A stretch of 64,000 nucleotides of DNA from Treponema sp. UBA4307 (GTDB taxonomy: Bacteria; Spirochaetota; Spirochaetia; Treponematales; Treponemataceae), in contig DGUP01000002.1 in NCBI GenBank assembly GCA_002394685.1, positions 29,668 to 93,667 of the forward strand. The letters are read 5' to 3'. Positions 44,522 to 52,844 of the stretch are shown piece after piece. Below the pieces are notes generated by a model that saw nothing but the letters and a program-made list of their open reading frames with translations, ran no database searches and was not told the DNA's origin. A program made the translations under genes and the position numbers. Positions within the stretch are counted from its first letter, which is position 1. Each line of letters starts with the position of its first letter.

Positions 44522-44750
44522 ATTTAATTTTAAAATTTTTGCAGAATTTTGATATTTTTTTACAGTGTACACTGTAAAAAGGAAGTTGCAGACTTCCTTT
44601 TCAGCAAAACATCGTCATTCACTCGTTTCGCTGAAAAAAGAAAAAAGTTATTTTTTATTATCATAAATTGATAACCTTTTCTTTATAAAATAAAAAAACA
44701 GTTAGAATACAAAGCTGCAATGCTGCCGCAGCGTAATAAGGAGCACATTT
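44522..44750. other. Gene-free stretch with a long perfect palindrome and two hairpins
   Basis: No coding frame is convincing here. It holds a 24-bp perfect palindrome at 44557-44580 with core TACAGTGTACACTGTA. A small hairpin GGAAGT/ACTTCC at 44581-44597 follows, whose minus-strand copy runs into TTTTT. A longer imperfect stem lies between CAGC near 44604 and GCTG near 44632, with inner AAC/GTT pairs. AT-rich sequence follows. Confidence 0.5.
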
Positions 44751-44760
44751 ATGACTAAAT

Positions 44761-45138
44761 ATGCAGCTTTCAAAATACTCAAATGACAGTGATGAAGGTT
44801 CTATCCGGAATGTTGAAATGATGAACCGTTTTCTTGAAGATTCAGAACTTGACAAAAGAAACTTTTTCATGGAAGAACTAAGTCTCCTGGATCCGGATAT
44901 TATCATCACCGCAAATTTATGGGAATGTGGAGTAAATGAAAAATATCTGGAGCAGTGTTTTCCAAGGGAAAAATTTAAAAACTGGAATGGGTATAACAAT
45001 AATACCGCTCAATATGGAGATTTTGAATTAAACGGAAAAACTATAAAACTTATTAATACATATCATTTTTCAGCAAGAAAATCCTCATATGATTGTTTCT
45101 ACGAACCTGTTATGAATATTTTGTTCCCAAAAAAATAA
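44761..45138 (+). CDS. Probable 5'-truncated or frameshifted gene, uracil-DNA-glycosylase-like C-terminal part
   Basis: 125 residues. The pattern DPDIIITANLWECGVNEKYL, then FELNGKTIKLINTYHFSARKS and YEPVM, resembles the C-terminal half of UDG-superfamily proteins (xxHxSA-type segment), without the N-terminal active-site part. The ATG at 44761 has no ribosome-binding site. An AAGGAG does precede an ATG at 44751 in another frame, which runs only 11 codons (MTKYAAFKILK) before a stop, consistent with a frameshift near the 5' end. It may be a remnant rather than a working gene. Family guess is weak. Confidence 0.45.
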   Translation: MQLSKYSNDSDEGSIRNVEMMNRFLEDSELDKRNFFMEELSLLDPDIIITANLWECGVNEKYLEQCFPREKFKNWNGYNNNTAQYGDFELNGKTIKLINTYHFSARKSSYDCFYEPVMNILFPKK

Positions 45139-45151
45139 TATTGTAAAAATA

Positions 45152-45188
45152 TGAGGCCTGCTCTTTGGAACAGAGCCTCATTTTTTTT
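45152..45188. terminator. Bidirectional terminator
   Basis: ATGAGGC pairs with GCCTCAT with further pairing in the loop, followed by eight T on the plus strand and an AT-rich end on the minus strand, between convergent genes. Confidence 0.8.
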
Positions 45189-46530
45189 CAAGGGAAAACT
45201 TTCCTTTAGAAATAAATATAAAATAAATCACAAGATAAATTATGGAACTTAGGAGAGAGCCCAGGGGAGGAGCCCAGCCCATAGGATACAAAGTTTCAGG
45301 CCAGAATTTAGAGGCAAGCCAGGCACCAGGAATGCGAACTGCTAAAACAGAAACCACATTGCTTATGAAAGAAATATAAGAATATCCCCAGGCACAAAAA
45401 TATCCGCTGAAGCAAAAATGTATGGCCGCAAAAAGACAATCGAAAACGTAGGAACGAAGGTATTGAGCACCAAGAAGTACTACAACCCCGTCATCAGTAA
45501 ATTTTGAAACCAGGGCAGAACTTGCAAACTGAAGTATAACTGAGGAAACAAGTCCAAAGGCAAGAGCAATCCCCATACCGGCAAAAAGGGTTTTCACAGC
45601 CCGGTCAGTTTTTGAAGCACCAATATTCTGGGAAGCAATTGCTGAAATTGCAGAAAGCATTGCAGAAGGAACAAGAAATAGAAAGCATATAATTTTTTCT
45701 ACAATACCAACAGCGGCTGCAACTTCCAGCCCCCGGGAATTGGCAATGGCAGTAATCACCATGAAAGAAATCTGAATAAAACCGTCCTGGCAGGCAACAG
45801 GTAATCCAATGGCAAACAAAGATCTGAGGATTTTTTTATCCAGTTTAAAATCCTTTTTTTTCAGCTTAATGCCATCAGCAGATGAGGCTTTTACAAAAAA
45901 TATAATGCTTATAAAAACAGAAAAGGCCTGGGCAAGAACTGTTGCAAAAGCGGCCCCTGCAGCCCCCAGCTTAAATGGCCCAATAAAAAGCCAGTCAAGG
46001 AAAATGTTTACAAGACAGGCAAGGGCTATAAAAATAAGCGGTGTTCTGGAATCCCCCAGTCCCCTGTAGATTGAAGCGATGAGATTATATGCAAGAATAA
46101 AAGGTATGCCGGCAAAACAAATTCTAAGATAACGGCCAGTTTCTTCTACAGCCTGAGCAGGTGTAAAAACCGCCTTGATTATAAGCGGACAAAAAGCAAG
46201 TAAAAGCACTGTAAGGACCAGGGCAAGAATTACAAATATCACAATGGTGTTGCCAATTACCTTACAGGACTTTTCTTTATCACCAGAACCTACGGAACGG
46301 CTGATTAAAACTGTTGTTCCCATTGCAAGACCAAGGAGCATAACTGTAATCATATGCATTACCTGGCTGCCAATGGAAACAGCAGAAATTACATCAGCAC
46401 CATTGAACTGACCTGTTATAAATAGATCCGCCAGACCATAGAGGGTCTGCAAAAAACTGGAGAGCAAATATGGCAGGGAAAATACAAGTAGATTTTTAAT
46501 AACACTGCCTTCAGTTAAATTCTTTTCCAT
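45178..46530 (-). CDS. MATE-family multidrug or metabolite efflux transporter
   Basis: 450 residues with 12 hydrophobic helices in two homologous halves (N-half starting GSVIKNLLVFSLPYLLSSFLQTLYGLADLFI; C-half starting LRSLFAIGLPVACQDGFIQIS, each shown in part). This is the MATE/DinF-NorM layout. It exports cationic compounds using a Na+ or H+ gradient; the substrate is unknown. It starts 25 bases after the GH35 gene on the same strand, so the two may be co-transcribed, although a functional link is not evident. Confidence 0.92.
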   Translation of the reverse strand: MEKNLTEGSVIKNLLVFSLPYLLSSFLQTLYGLADLFITGQFNGADVISAVSIGSQVMHMITVMLLGLAMGTTVLISRSVGSGDKEKSCKVIGNTIVIFVILALVLTVLLLAFCPLIIKAVFTPAQAVEETGRYLRICFAGIPFILAYNLIASIYRGLGDSRTPLIFIALACLVNIFLDWLFIGPFKLGAAGAAFATVLAQAFSVFISIIFFVKASSADGIKLKKKDFKLDKKILRSLFAIGLPVACQDGFIQISFMVITAIANSRGLEVAAAVGIVEKIICFLFLVPSAMLSAISAIASQNIGASKTDRAVKTLFAGMGIALAFGLVSSVILQFASSALVSKFTDDGVVVLLGAQYLRSYVFDCLFAAIHFCFSGYFCAWGYSYISFISNVVSVLAVRIPGAWLASKFWPETLYPMGWAPPLGSLLSSIIYLVIYFIFISKGKFSLEKK

Positions 46531-46555
46531 AGTGAACTGATTCTAACAGTTTGCT

Positions 46556-48664
46556 CTAAAATTTCAATGGAATTCTGTATTCTATCTGACTGGAAATATT
46601 TTTAAGGACAGCAGTCTTTTCCTCTGTTAAGTCCGGCCATTTTTCCAGGAAGATCGGAGCATCTTTCTTAAGGGCATCAATCTCCAGAACAAATTCCTGA
46701 GCCTGATTTCCGTAAGGCTTAAGGCCTATCTCCCAGGGATAATCTTCTCCGCCGTAAATGTGGTCATCAATTAACACACCGTCAGAGTAAAGCCGTGCAC
46801 AGTTTCCGGTATAGGAAATTTTTACGAAAACATCATCTGCATTTTCAAAATTTTCCCATGAAGGAAGACTCAGCTTATAGCGGGCCAGGTCTTCTGTTTT
46901 TTCAAGAAGTTCTGCCTGAACTTCATAAGAATAATCAGTTCTGCCAGTATATATGTAGGATTCAAAAATACCATCGTCCTTTTTTTCAAAACCAGGAAGG
47001 TCATTTTTAAGTCCAGGGAAAATCTTAAAGCTTACAGAATTTCTCTCTGCAAGATAGTAGTCCCCTTCTTCACCTGATTTTTCATAAACAATTCCTTCTG
47101 AAACCAGGAGAGCTTCCTGACCGGCAGAAGTTTTTACTTTTGAACTCAGCAGAGAATCCTTGTAGGAAATAAAAAGTTTATCCCCTTTAAGCCCCAAGTT
47201 TTTTTCATCCTTATCACAATCAGCAGTAAGAGGATAAAGAACCTGAACATCAGCCCCGGAAACATTTAACCTGCACAAAGGAGTAGCGTACACATAATCA
47301 GAATCATCTTTTGTAAAAGGCATGAAGAAATAATCCCCATCCTCAACATGAACATTAATTGCCTTGTTTGAATTTGGTCCCAGAACTTTTTCTGGAGGAA
47401 GAAGACTTGTAGTATGAGAAGCCATCTTCTGCCTGCGCTGGAAATTATTTACAAAAAGATATCCCTTCTTTGTTTCAGGATCATAACGCCAGCTGCTTCT
47501 TAAAGATGTTAAATCTTCAGGCTTAAGAGGATTGTCTTCCGGCAGATAAGTTTTCATGCTGCAAAGTTCTTCACCATAATCCTGAACAAAAAGAGCAAGC
47601 CGTCTGATTTCTCCGTATGTTTCACCAGGCTGCCCATATTCTCCAAGAGGGGCACGGAAATCGTAATTTTTTACAGGCAGGTCATTCAGGGAACCGCTCT
47701 TAATGCTTTCTTCAAGAGTTGTAAGTTTTCCATCAGGATTTCTTCCCCCATGGTACATATAGTAGCCGAGAAGATTACAGCCGCTTCCGATTTTTGCAAT
47801 GCTCATTCCACCAATATCCCTGCCGTGAGCCATAGGACGTCTCTTGTATGTTACCTGAAGTCCGCCCCCCAGTTCAGCAGTAAGATATGGAACCTTTGTC
47901 ATGTCAAAAGTGATTCCTTCCCCCAGACCAAAATCACATCCAATTGCATGATCGTTTCTTTCGTAAGTAAAAACATAATTTCCTGAAGGTTCAATTTCTG
48001 TAATACGAGGATCCCAAGGTGCTTCACAGTAACCGCCCATAACAGGAAGAAGCCCTGCTGTTACAGCTCCCCCCCAGCCGGTTGCAGTATAAAGAGGAAG
48101 GTCAAAGCCAGTTTCCTGAGCCATTCTGGTAAGACGCTTCATATGCGCCTCCCCTTCTGCACCACAGAGACCACCACAGTGACCATATTCGTTTTCAATC
48201 TGCAGACCGATTATCGGGCCTCCGTCTTTCAGGAGCAGACCTTTAACCTGAGCATAAATTTCTTTATAAAGCTTTTCTACTTCCTTAAAGTAGCTTTCAT
48301 CATTTGTTCTGGCATCAGGACATTTTTCAAGAAGCCAGTCAGGAAAACCCCCGTTTCTTGTTTCTGCATGACACCATGGTCCAATACGGAGAATCATTGA
48401 CAATCCGCATTCCTTTATTGTTTCAACAAACTTACGGAGATTTCTGTCTCCAGTCCAGTCCCACTGATTTTCAATTTCTTCATGGTGAATCCAGAGAACA
48501 TAAGAAGATACAATATTTACGCCCCCCGCCTTCATCTTGTACAGAGCCTCTTTCCAGTATTTATTCGGATAGCGGGAATAGTGAATTTCTCCCATTACAG
48601 GAAACCATCTTTTACCATTTCTTAAGAGACTTTTCTCATCATAAGTATATGTTGCCTTTGACAT
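46556..48664 (-). CDS. Family GH35 beta-galactosidase
   Basis: 702 residues. The N-terminal TIM barrel has GEIHYSRYP, LRIGPWCHAE, the acid/base motif IIGLQIENEYG (E157/E159) and the nucleophile E264 in TAELGGG. Beta-sandwich domains follow. There is no signal peptide, so it acts on imported beta-galactosides in the cytoplasm. The promoter carries the same ACACGTGT-type operator as the importer at 48904-52344. Together they suggest a galactan or galacto-oligosaccharide pathway. A weak AAAGGA precedes the ATG. Confidence 0.92.
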   Translation of the reverse strand: MSKATYTYDEKSLLRNGKRWFPVMGEIHYSRYPNKYWKEALYKMKAGGVNIVSSYVLWIHHEEIENQWDWTGDRNLRKFVETIKECGLSMILRIGPWCHAETRNGGFPDWLLEKCPDARTNDESYFKEVEKLYKEIYAQVKGLLLKDGGPIIGLQIENEYGHCGGLCGAEGEAHMKRLTRMAQETGFDLPLYTATGWGGAVTAGLLPVMGGYCEAPWDPRITEIEPSGNYVFTYERNDHAIGCDFGLGEGITFDMTKVPYLTAELGGGLQVTYKRRPMAHGRDIGGMSIAKIGSGCNLLGYYMYHGGRNPDGKLTTLEESIKSGSLNDLPVKNYDFRAPLGEYGQPGETYGEIRRLALFVQDYGEELCSMKTYLPEDNPLKPEDLTSLRSSWRYDPETKKGYLFVNNFQRRQKMASHTTSLLPPEKVLGPNSNKAINVHVEDGDYFFMPFTKDDSDYVYATPLCRLNVSGADVQVLYPLTADCDKDEKNLGLKGDKLFISYKDSLLSSKVKTSAGQEALLVSEGIVYEKSGEEGDYYLAERNSVSFKIFPGLKNDLPGFEKKDDGIFESYIYTGRTDYSYEVQAELLEKTEDLARYKLSLPSWENFENADDVFVKISYTGNCARLYSDGVLIDDHIYGGEDYPWEIGLKPYGNQAQEFVLEIDALKKDAPIFLEKWPDLTEEKTAVLKNISSQIEYRIPLKF

Positions 48665-48705
48665 TTTCTTTTCCTTTCAGTCTGTTTAATTTTGTTCAGG
48701 GCCAT
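48622..48705 (-). CDS. Possible 27-codon leader peptide overlapping the GH35 start
   Basis: An ATG at 48705 has a better ribosome-binding site (AAGGAG, eight bases upstream) than the GH35 gene itself. Its frame (MALNKIKQTERKRKCQRQH...) runs through the GH35 start and stops at 48622. It could modulate GH35 translation or be chance. No homology is claimed. Confidence 0.25.
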   Translation of the reverse strand: MALNKIKQTERKRKCQRQHILMMRKVS

Positions 48706-48766
48706 GGTAAAAACTCCTTATGCAGGCTTTTTCCAGCTACCCTTTTAACTTTTTTAATTGATTATG

Positions 48767-48797
48767 ATTATAATCACCTGTGCTCAACACGTGTTGA
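48767..48797 (-). promoter_or_regulatory. GH35 promoter -10 and ACACGTGT-type operator
   Basis: A perfect 14-bp palindrome TCAACACGTGTTGA lies at 48784-48797. A TATAAT -10 lies at 48767-48772, so the palindrome covers the -35 region, where repressor would exclude polymerase. The same core occurs at the importer promoter (52461-52470). Confidence 0.65.
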
Positions 48798-48850
48798 TAA
48801 GAAGTCAAATAATACATGAAAACACAAAATAATCCTAGGTGAAATCAGGA

Positions 48851-48899
48851 AAAAAACTGAAATTCCAGCGCCCGAAAGCAGAAGAATTTCAGTTTTTTT
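48851..48899 (-). terminator. Terminator of the galactoside-type importer operon
   Basis: AAAAAACTGAAATTC and GAATTTCAGTTTTTT form a long stem over an 18-base loop, just past the last permease gene and before the separate GH35 promoter. Confidence 0.85.
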
Positions 48900-48903
48900 G
48901 ATT

Positions 48904-49749
48904 TTATTCCTTAACTGCAGCAGTACCCATGCTCATCATCATCTGTTTCTGAGTGAGCAGGAAGAAGATAACAAATGGAATTGCAATTACCAGAGAACCG
49001 GCAGCAAAATTAGTAAACTCATTTTTCTTGTCGGAAACAAAATTAAAGAGTCCCAGAGCCAGTGTCTGTTTTTCTGAAGAGAGAAGTACCATTTTAGGGA
49101 AAATAAAATCCATCCATGGTCCAGTAAAGCTGGAAATTGCAAGGAATGTAATTATAGGTTTTGTTACTGGAAGAATAATCTGTCTGTAAATTCTAAAGTG
49201 ACTTGCACCATCAATACGGGCAGCTTCATCCAGATTTTTACTTACAGTATCCATATAACTTTTTACCATCCAGGTGTTGTAAGGAATATTTCCTGCAACG
49301 TAAACCAGTACCAGACCCCAGAGTGTATCCAGTCCACCAATGCGGAAAAGAATTGCATAAATGGCAATCATTCCTACAAAGCTTGGGAAAATCTGAAGAA
49401 CCAGAAGGCTCATAAGGAGAGGCTTTTTGAAGGTAAATCTAAAGCGTGAAAAAACGTAAGCACTCAGTGAAGAAATAATTACTGTGAGCAAAGTTGTCCA
49501 CAAAGCAATAATCAGAGTATTCTTAAACCAGAGCCAGTAATCGGTCTGTGTAAAAAGATACTTAAAGTGGTTCAGAGTCAGCTTTCCCTTAAAAGGAACA
49601 ATATTCAGATTAGCAATAGAGTTTCCCTGGGCAAAAGCTGCATACACTGTATAAACCAGAGGATAGAATACAAAAAACGAAATCAGTATAAAAATGATAT
49701 ATATAACTGTTTTGTTAACAGTCTGAATGGCTCTATAATTCCTTCTCAT
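48904..49749 (-). CDS. Sugar ABC transporter permease, MalG/GanQ type
   Basis: 281 residues, six membrane helices, with the EAA loop NLDEAARIDGASHFRIYRQI and the C-terminal QKQMMMSMGTAAVKE end typical of MalG/GanQ. The start overlaps the MalF-type gene stop (ATGA). It is the last gene of the importer operon. As in the other sugar operon, no ATPase gene is present. Confidence 0.93.
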   Translation of the reverse strand: MRRNYRAIQTVNKTVIYIIFILISFFVFYPLVYTVYAAFAQGNSIANLNIVPFKGKLTLNHFKYLFTQTDYWLWFKNTLIIALWTTLLTVIISSLSAYVFSRFRFTFKKPLLMSLLVLQIFPSFVGMIAIYAILFRIGGLDTLWGLVLVYVAGNIPYNTWMVKSYMDTVSKNLDEAARIDGASHFRIYRQIILPVTKPIITFLAISSFTGPWMDFIFPKMVLLSSEKQTLALGLFNFVSDKKNEFTNFAAGSLVIAIPFVIFFLLTQKQMMMSMGTAAVKE

Positions 49750-51062
49750 ACTTCACCTTCCTTGTAAGCTCTTGTTGAACTGAACTGATAGATTGCAAAT
49801 GGCGCAAGAACTACGAAAATCAGAACTGCAATTACAGATGCATAGTGATACTTCTGCAGGCTCATTGTAAGTTTGTAAATCCAGGTAACAAGAATATCCG
49901 TACCGCCGGCCATTGTTGTAGTAGAATCTGCCACAACCGGAGCACCTCCCGTAAGGAAGAAGATAATACCGAAGTTATTTATATTGTGAGTAAAGCTCAT
50001 GATAATAAGAGGCATTGTCTGATAAAGAACCATCGGCATTGTGATGTGGCGGAGGATTTGTCCGTTATTTGCACCGTCAATTTTTGCAGCTTCGAACAAG
50101 TCCTGAGGAATGGCAGTCATTGTTCCCATAGAAAGCATCATGAAGTAACCGAAGCCAGCCCAGAGGTTGATTACAATACACATTACCTGTGCAAGAGTCT
50201 GATTGGACAGCCATGGGATTGTACCGTCAAGAAGTCCAAGTGCCTGAAGGCTTCTGTTGATTGTACCAAAAGAACCGTTCAGAAGATTCTTCCATACCAG
50301 CATTGTAATTACAGAAGGAATTGCATATGGCAGGATGAATATGAATCTGAATACGGGAGCTGCTTTAATACCGCTTTCCTTAAGGGCAACAGCAACAAGC
50401 AGACCTCCAAAGTAACAGGTAAAGGTTGAAAGAACAGCCCATACCAGAGTCCAGACTGCAATGCGGGCAAATCCCTTAGACCATTCGCTGCCCCCAAAAA
50501 GCAGTTCCTTAAAATTCTGAACACCTACCCAGTCAAAAGTATTGGCTGAAGGGATATGTCCAGGAGCGGAATAATTTGTAAACGCAACGGCAACGCTGAA
50601 AACAAGAGGAACAACTACGAATACTAAAAGCATAACAACACATGGAGCCAGACCTAATACTGGAAAAGCGTTGTTGCCTCCTTCTTCAAAGGAACCTCTT
50701 TCTCTGGCAAATTTACCGGTACGGCAATATTCTTTGTAAGATTTTTTAGCATCCCTGACAGATAAAACGTAAACAATTACAAATATGGCAACAATTGCCA
50801 GAATCAGGATACCATCAATCAGCATGAACATAGAGTTATCACGCTGTTTTACAGGTACATTAGGATTGGGAGTTCCTAATGTAATCAAATCAATTACTTT
50901 TTTAACAATAAAAGGAAGACAGCCCAAAAAAACAACTTCAAGAATGGCATAAATGATTCCTTTTAAATATTCTTTCAAAAGAACAAGGTGCGAAAGCCCC
51001 ATGAATGTGCAGGCTAGGCCGCGAACCTTTTTAAACGAACTTCCATCGGTATTTAACCGCAT
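49746..51062 (-). CDS. Sugar ABC transporter permease, MalF/GanP type with N-terminal extension
   Basis: 438 residues, longer than the simple six-helix form. The first 145 residues hold two extra membrane helices and a cytoplasmic Lys/Arg-rich loop (KKSYKEYCRTGKFARERG), as in Gram-positive GanP/MalF proteins. The core has an EAA loop DLFEAAKIDGANNGQILRH. It pairs with the permease at 48904-49749. A 10-bp stem-loop at 51078-51119 separates it from the binding-protein gene. Confidence 0.92.
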   Translation of the reverse strand: MRLNTDGSSFKKVRGLACTFMGLSHLVLLKEYLKGIIYAILEVVFLGCLPFIVKKVIDLITLGTPNPNVPVKQRDNSMFMLIDGILILAIVAIFVIVYVLSVRDAKKSYKEYCRTGKFARERGSFEEGGNNAFPVLGLAPCVVMLLVFVVVPLVFSVAVAFTNYSAPGHIPSANTFDWVGVQNFKELLFGGSEWSKGFARIAVWTLVWAVLSTFTCYFGGLLVAVALKESGIKAAPVFRFIFILPYAIPSVITMLVWKNLLNGSFGTINRSLQALGLLDGTIPWLSNQTLAQVMCIVINLWAGFGYFMMLSMGTMTAIPQDLFEAAKIDGANNGQILRHITMPMVLYQTMPLIIMSFTHNINNFGIIFFLTGGAPVVADSTTTMAGGTDILVTWIYKLTMSLQKYHYASVIAVLIFVVLAPFAIYQFSSTRAYKEGEV

Positions 51063-51077
51063 AAAGCACCTCTCTTA

Positions 51078-51119
51078 AAGATTTCTGACCACCTGAAAAA
51101 ACAGACAGCCAGAAATCTT
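51078..51119 (-). other. Intergenic stem-loop between binding-protein and permease genes
   Basis: AAGATTTCTG and CAGAAATCTT form a perfect 10-bp stem over a 22-base loop, without a clear T-run. Hairpins at this position are known to protect binding-protein mRNA from 3' decay in other sugar operons (malE-malF). Confidence 0.6.
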
Positions 51120-51138
51120 CTATCAGAAAATATCTTAA

Positions 51139-52344
51139 TTACTCTACAGACATGATTACGTCGTTGCAGGCATCCAGTTCAGACTTTACGTCAGCACCAT
51201 TCCAGATGTTTGAAGAAGCAGACTTCATTGCATCCCAGAAGCGTGACATAGCAGGAATTGAAGGCATTGGGAATGCATAGTCCAGCTGCTGCAGGAAGCC
51301 AGGCATATACTTGCTTGAAACATCTACGCTTACAGAAGGCATTGCACCAGTAAGTTCAAAGCGGAGTTTCTGCATTTCAGGAGTAAGAAGGAATTTTGCA
51401 AAATCAGCAGCTTCTTCCGGATGTTCTGAATATGCTGAAACGAACATAGCGCGTGTTCCAGAGAATGAAGAAGCAGGCTTGCTTTCTCCAGGAAGTGCAG
51501 GGAGAGGAGCAACACCAAAGTTGATTCCGGCATTTTCAAAGTTTACAACATTCCAGAGACCTGTAATGTGCATTGCAACTGTTCCAGACTGGAATGCACC
51601 GTCACACATTGAAGTGTCAAGGTCAGCAGCAGGAACGTCAAGGATTTCCTTTCTCAGTGACTGGAAGAGCTTCATACCGTTTACAGCATCTTCTGTATTC
51701 AGGTCAGAATTCTTTGTATCTGTTCCAGATTCACCAAAGAGGCGGTTTCCGTTACCAGTTGTAAAGATGATTGTATAATAACCGTTGCTTACATCCATCA
51801 TGAAAGCATACTTTCCAGGATTTTCAGCATTGAACTTCTTTGACCAGGCAATCAGGTCATCAAAAGTTTTTGGTACTTCATTTTCAGAAATTAAATCCTT
51901 ATTATAGAAGAGAGCATAAGTTTCAGCAGAAACAGGATAACCGTACATTGTTCCATCATAAGTAAGAGCCTGTGAACATGCACCAAGTACCTGACTCTTG
52001 ATTGTTTCTACATTTGAAGTTGGAAGAACAAAACCACCAGTTACAAGTTCTCCAAGTTTATCATGTGGAGCACCAAAAAGATCAGCTCCCTTTCCGGCAG
52101 GACCATCAAGGGCAATTTTTCCGGCAGCATCACCAATTTCTACATTCTGGAACTTAATTGTTACATCAGGATGTAAAGCAGTATATGCTTCTCCAGCCTG
52201 CTTAATGAACTCATCTGGTCCAGAAAGAGATTCCCATACAGTAAGGGTTACACCAGAACTCTTACTCTTACAGCCAGTAGCAAAAACGCTCAATGCAATA
52301 GCTGCAGCTGATGCGGCTACGATTGATACAACCTTTTTATTCAT
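51139..52344 (-). CDS. Extracellular sugar-binding lipoprotein, MalE/GanS-like
   Basis: 401 residues; the lipobox FATGC gives lipidated C25. Family 1 binding-protein pattern: TLTVWESLSGPDEFIKQAGEA, AKGADLFGAPHDKLGEL, YPVSAETYALFYNKDLI, then PSSFSGTRAMFVSAYS-like and HPEEAADFAKFLLTPEMQ. It is first in the importer operon. The promoter carries an ACACGTGT operator shared with the GH35 beta-galactosidase gene, which points to beta-galactosides as ligand. AGGAGG precedes the ATG. Confidence 0.92.
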   Translation of the reverse strand: MNKKVVSIVAASAAAIALSVFATGCKSKSSGVTLTVWESLSGPDEFIKQAGEAYTALHPDVTIKFQNVEIGDAAGKIALDGPAGKGADLFGAPHDKLGELVTGGFVLPTSNVETIKSQVLGACSQALTYDGTMYGYPVSAETYALFYNKDLISENEVPKTFDDLIAWSKKFNAENPGKYAFMMDVSNGYYTIIFTTGNGNRLFGESGTDTKNSDLNTEDAVNGMKLFQSLRKEILDVPAADLDTSMCDGAFQSGTVAMHITGLWNVVNFENAGINFGVAPLPALPGESKPASSFSGTRAMFVSAYSEHPEEAADFAKFLLTPEMQKLRFELTGAMPSVSVDVSSKYMPGFLQQLDYAFPMPSIPAMSRFWDAMKSASSNIWNGADVKSELDACNDVIMSVE

Positions 52345-52455
52345 AATATCCTCCTAACGAATAATTTTTGCTTCCATTTTATACTTTCCCACACAATGAG
52401 TAATTTATCAACAAAAAATGTGAACACATTCCTCTTGTGAGCAGCTTATAAAATA

Positions 52456-52484
52456 ATTTTACACGTGTTGATTACACTTGTCAA
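52456..52484 (-). promoter_or_regulatory. Promoter of the galactoside-type importer with operator in its spacer
   Basis: -35 TTGACA (52479-52484), 17 bases, -10 TAAAAT (52456-52461). The spacer contains TCAACACGTGT (core ACACGTGT, 52461-52468), the same site as at the GH35 promoter, so a repressor bound there would cover the promoter directly. Confidence 0.75.
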
Positions 52485-52517
52485 ACTTTTTTATCCTCTT
52501 TTTTCACCAGCTGATTG

Positions 52518-52546
52518 TTGCAAAAAGCAGTCTGATATTGTAAAGT
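52518..52546 (+). promoter_or_regulatory. Putative promoter of the rSAM/lipoprotein pair
   Basis: -35 TTGCAA (52518-52523), 17 bases, -10 TAAAGT (52541-52546), 68 bases before the lipoprotein ATG. It diverges from the importer promoter about 35 bases away. Confidence 0.5.
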
Positions 52547-52614
52547 ATGGGTATACAACAAAATGTTATTTCATCACGGACAGGTTTGCCAGCAAAAGCT
52601 TTAAGGAGAATGTA

Positions 52615-52827
52615 ATGAAGAGAACAATCAAAAAGATTTTTGGTGGATTTGCAACACTTCTTGCAGCATGTGGAATTTCTGTATATTTTACCGCCTGTTA
52701 CGGAATGCCACCTTACTATTTAGACTATATTGAAGATGAAGAAACCACTGAAGAACCAGCAGATGAAGGGGACTCAGATTCAGAAGAAACTGCTAAAAAT
52801 ATAAGTCAGAATTTTATTGCAGAATAA
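52615..52827 (+). CDS. Short lipoprotein, predicted substrate of the adjacent radical SAM enzyme
   Basis: 70 residues from the ATG at 52615, which has AAGGAG five bases upstream; an open frame further upstream is not needed. A basic, hydrophobic leader (1-27) ends in FTA-C28, a loose spirochaete lipobox, followed at once by YGMPPYYLDY. The tail is Asp/Glu/Thr rich and ends NISQNFIAE. The layout (lipobox Cys, then YG-PP, then acidic tail, next to an rSAM/SPASM gene 17 bases downstream) fits the predicted rSAM/lipoprotein systems described in Bacteroidetes and Treponema (TIGR04133/TIGR04134, from memory). No modification is proven. Confidence 0.8.
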   Translation: MKRTIKKIFGGFATLLAACGISVYFTACYGMPPYYLDYIEDEETTEEPADEGDSDSEETAKNISQNFIAE

Positions 52828-52844
52828 AAATCAATTAAGTACAA

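Noticed and set aside
44661..44999. A 112-codon minus-strand frame opposite the truncated UDG-like frame
   Set aside because: Composition is Phe/Ser/Tyr-rich as expected of a shadow frame; the plus-strand frame has the more protein-like pattern.
48304..48819. A 171-codon plus-strand frame opposite the start of the GH35 gene
   Set aside because: It is antisense to a clear glycosidase, has no domain pattern, and reads through the GH35 promoter and operator.
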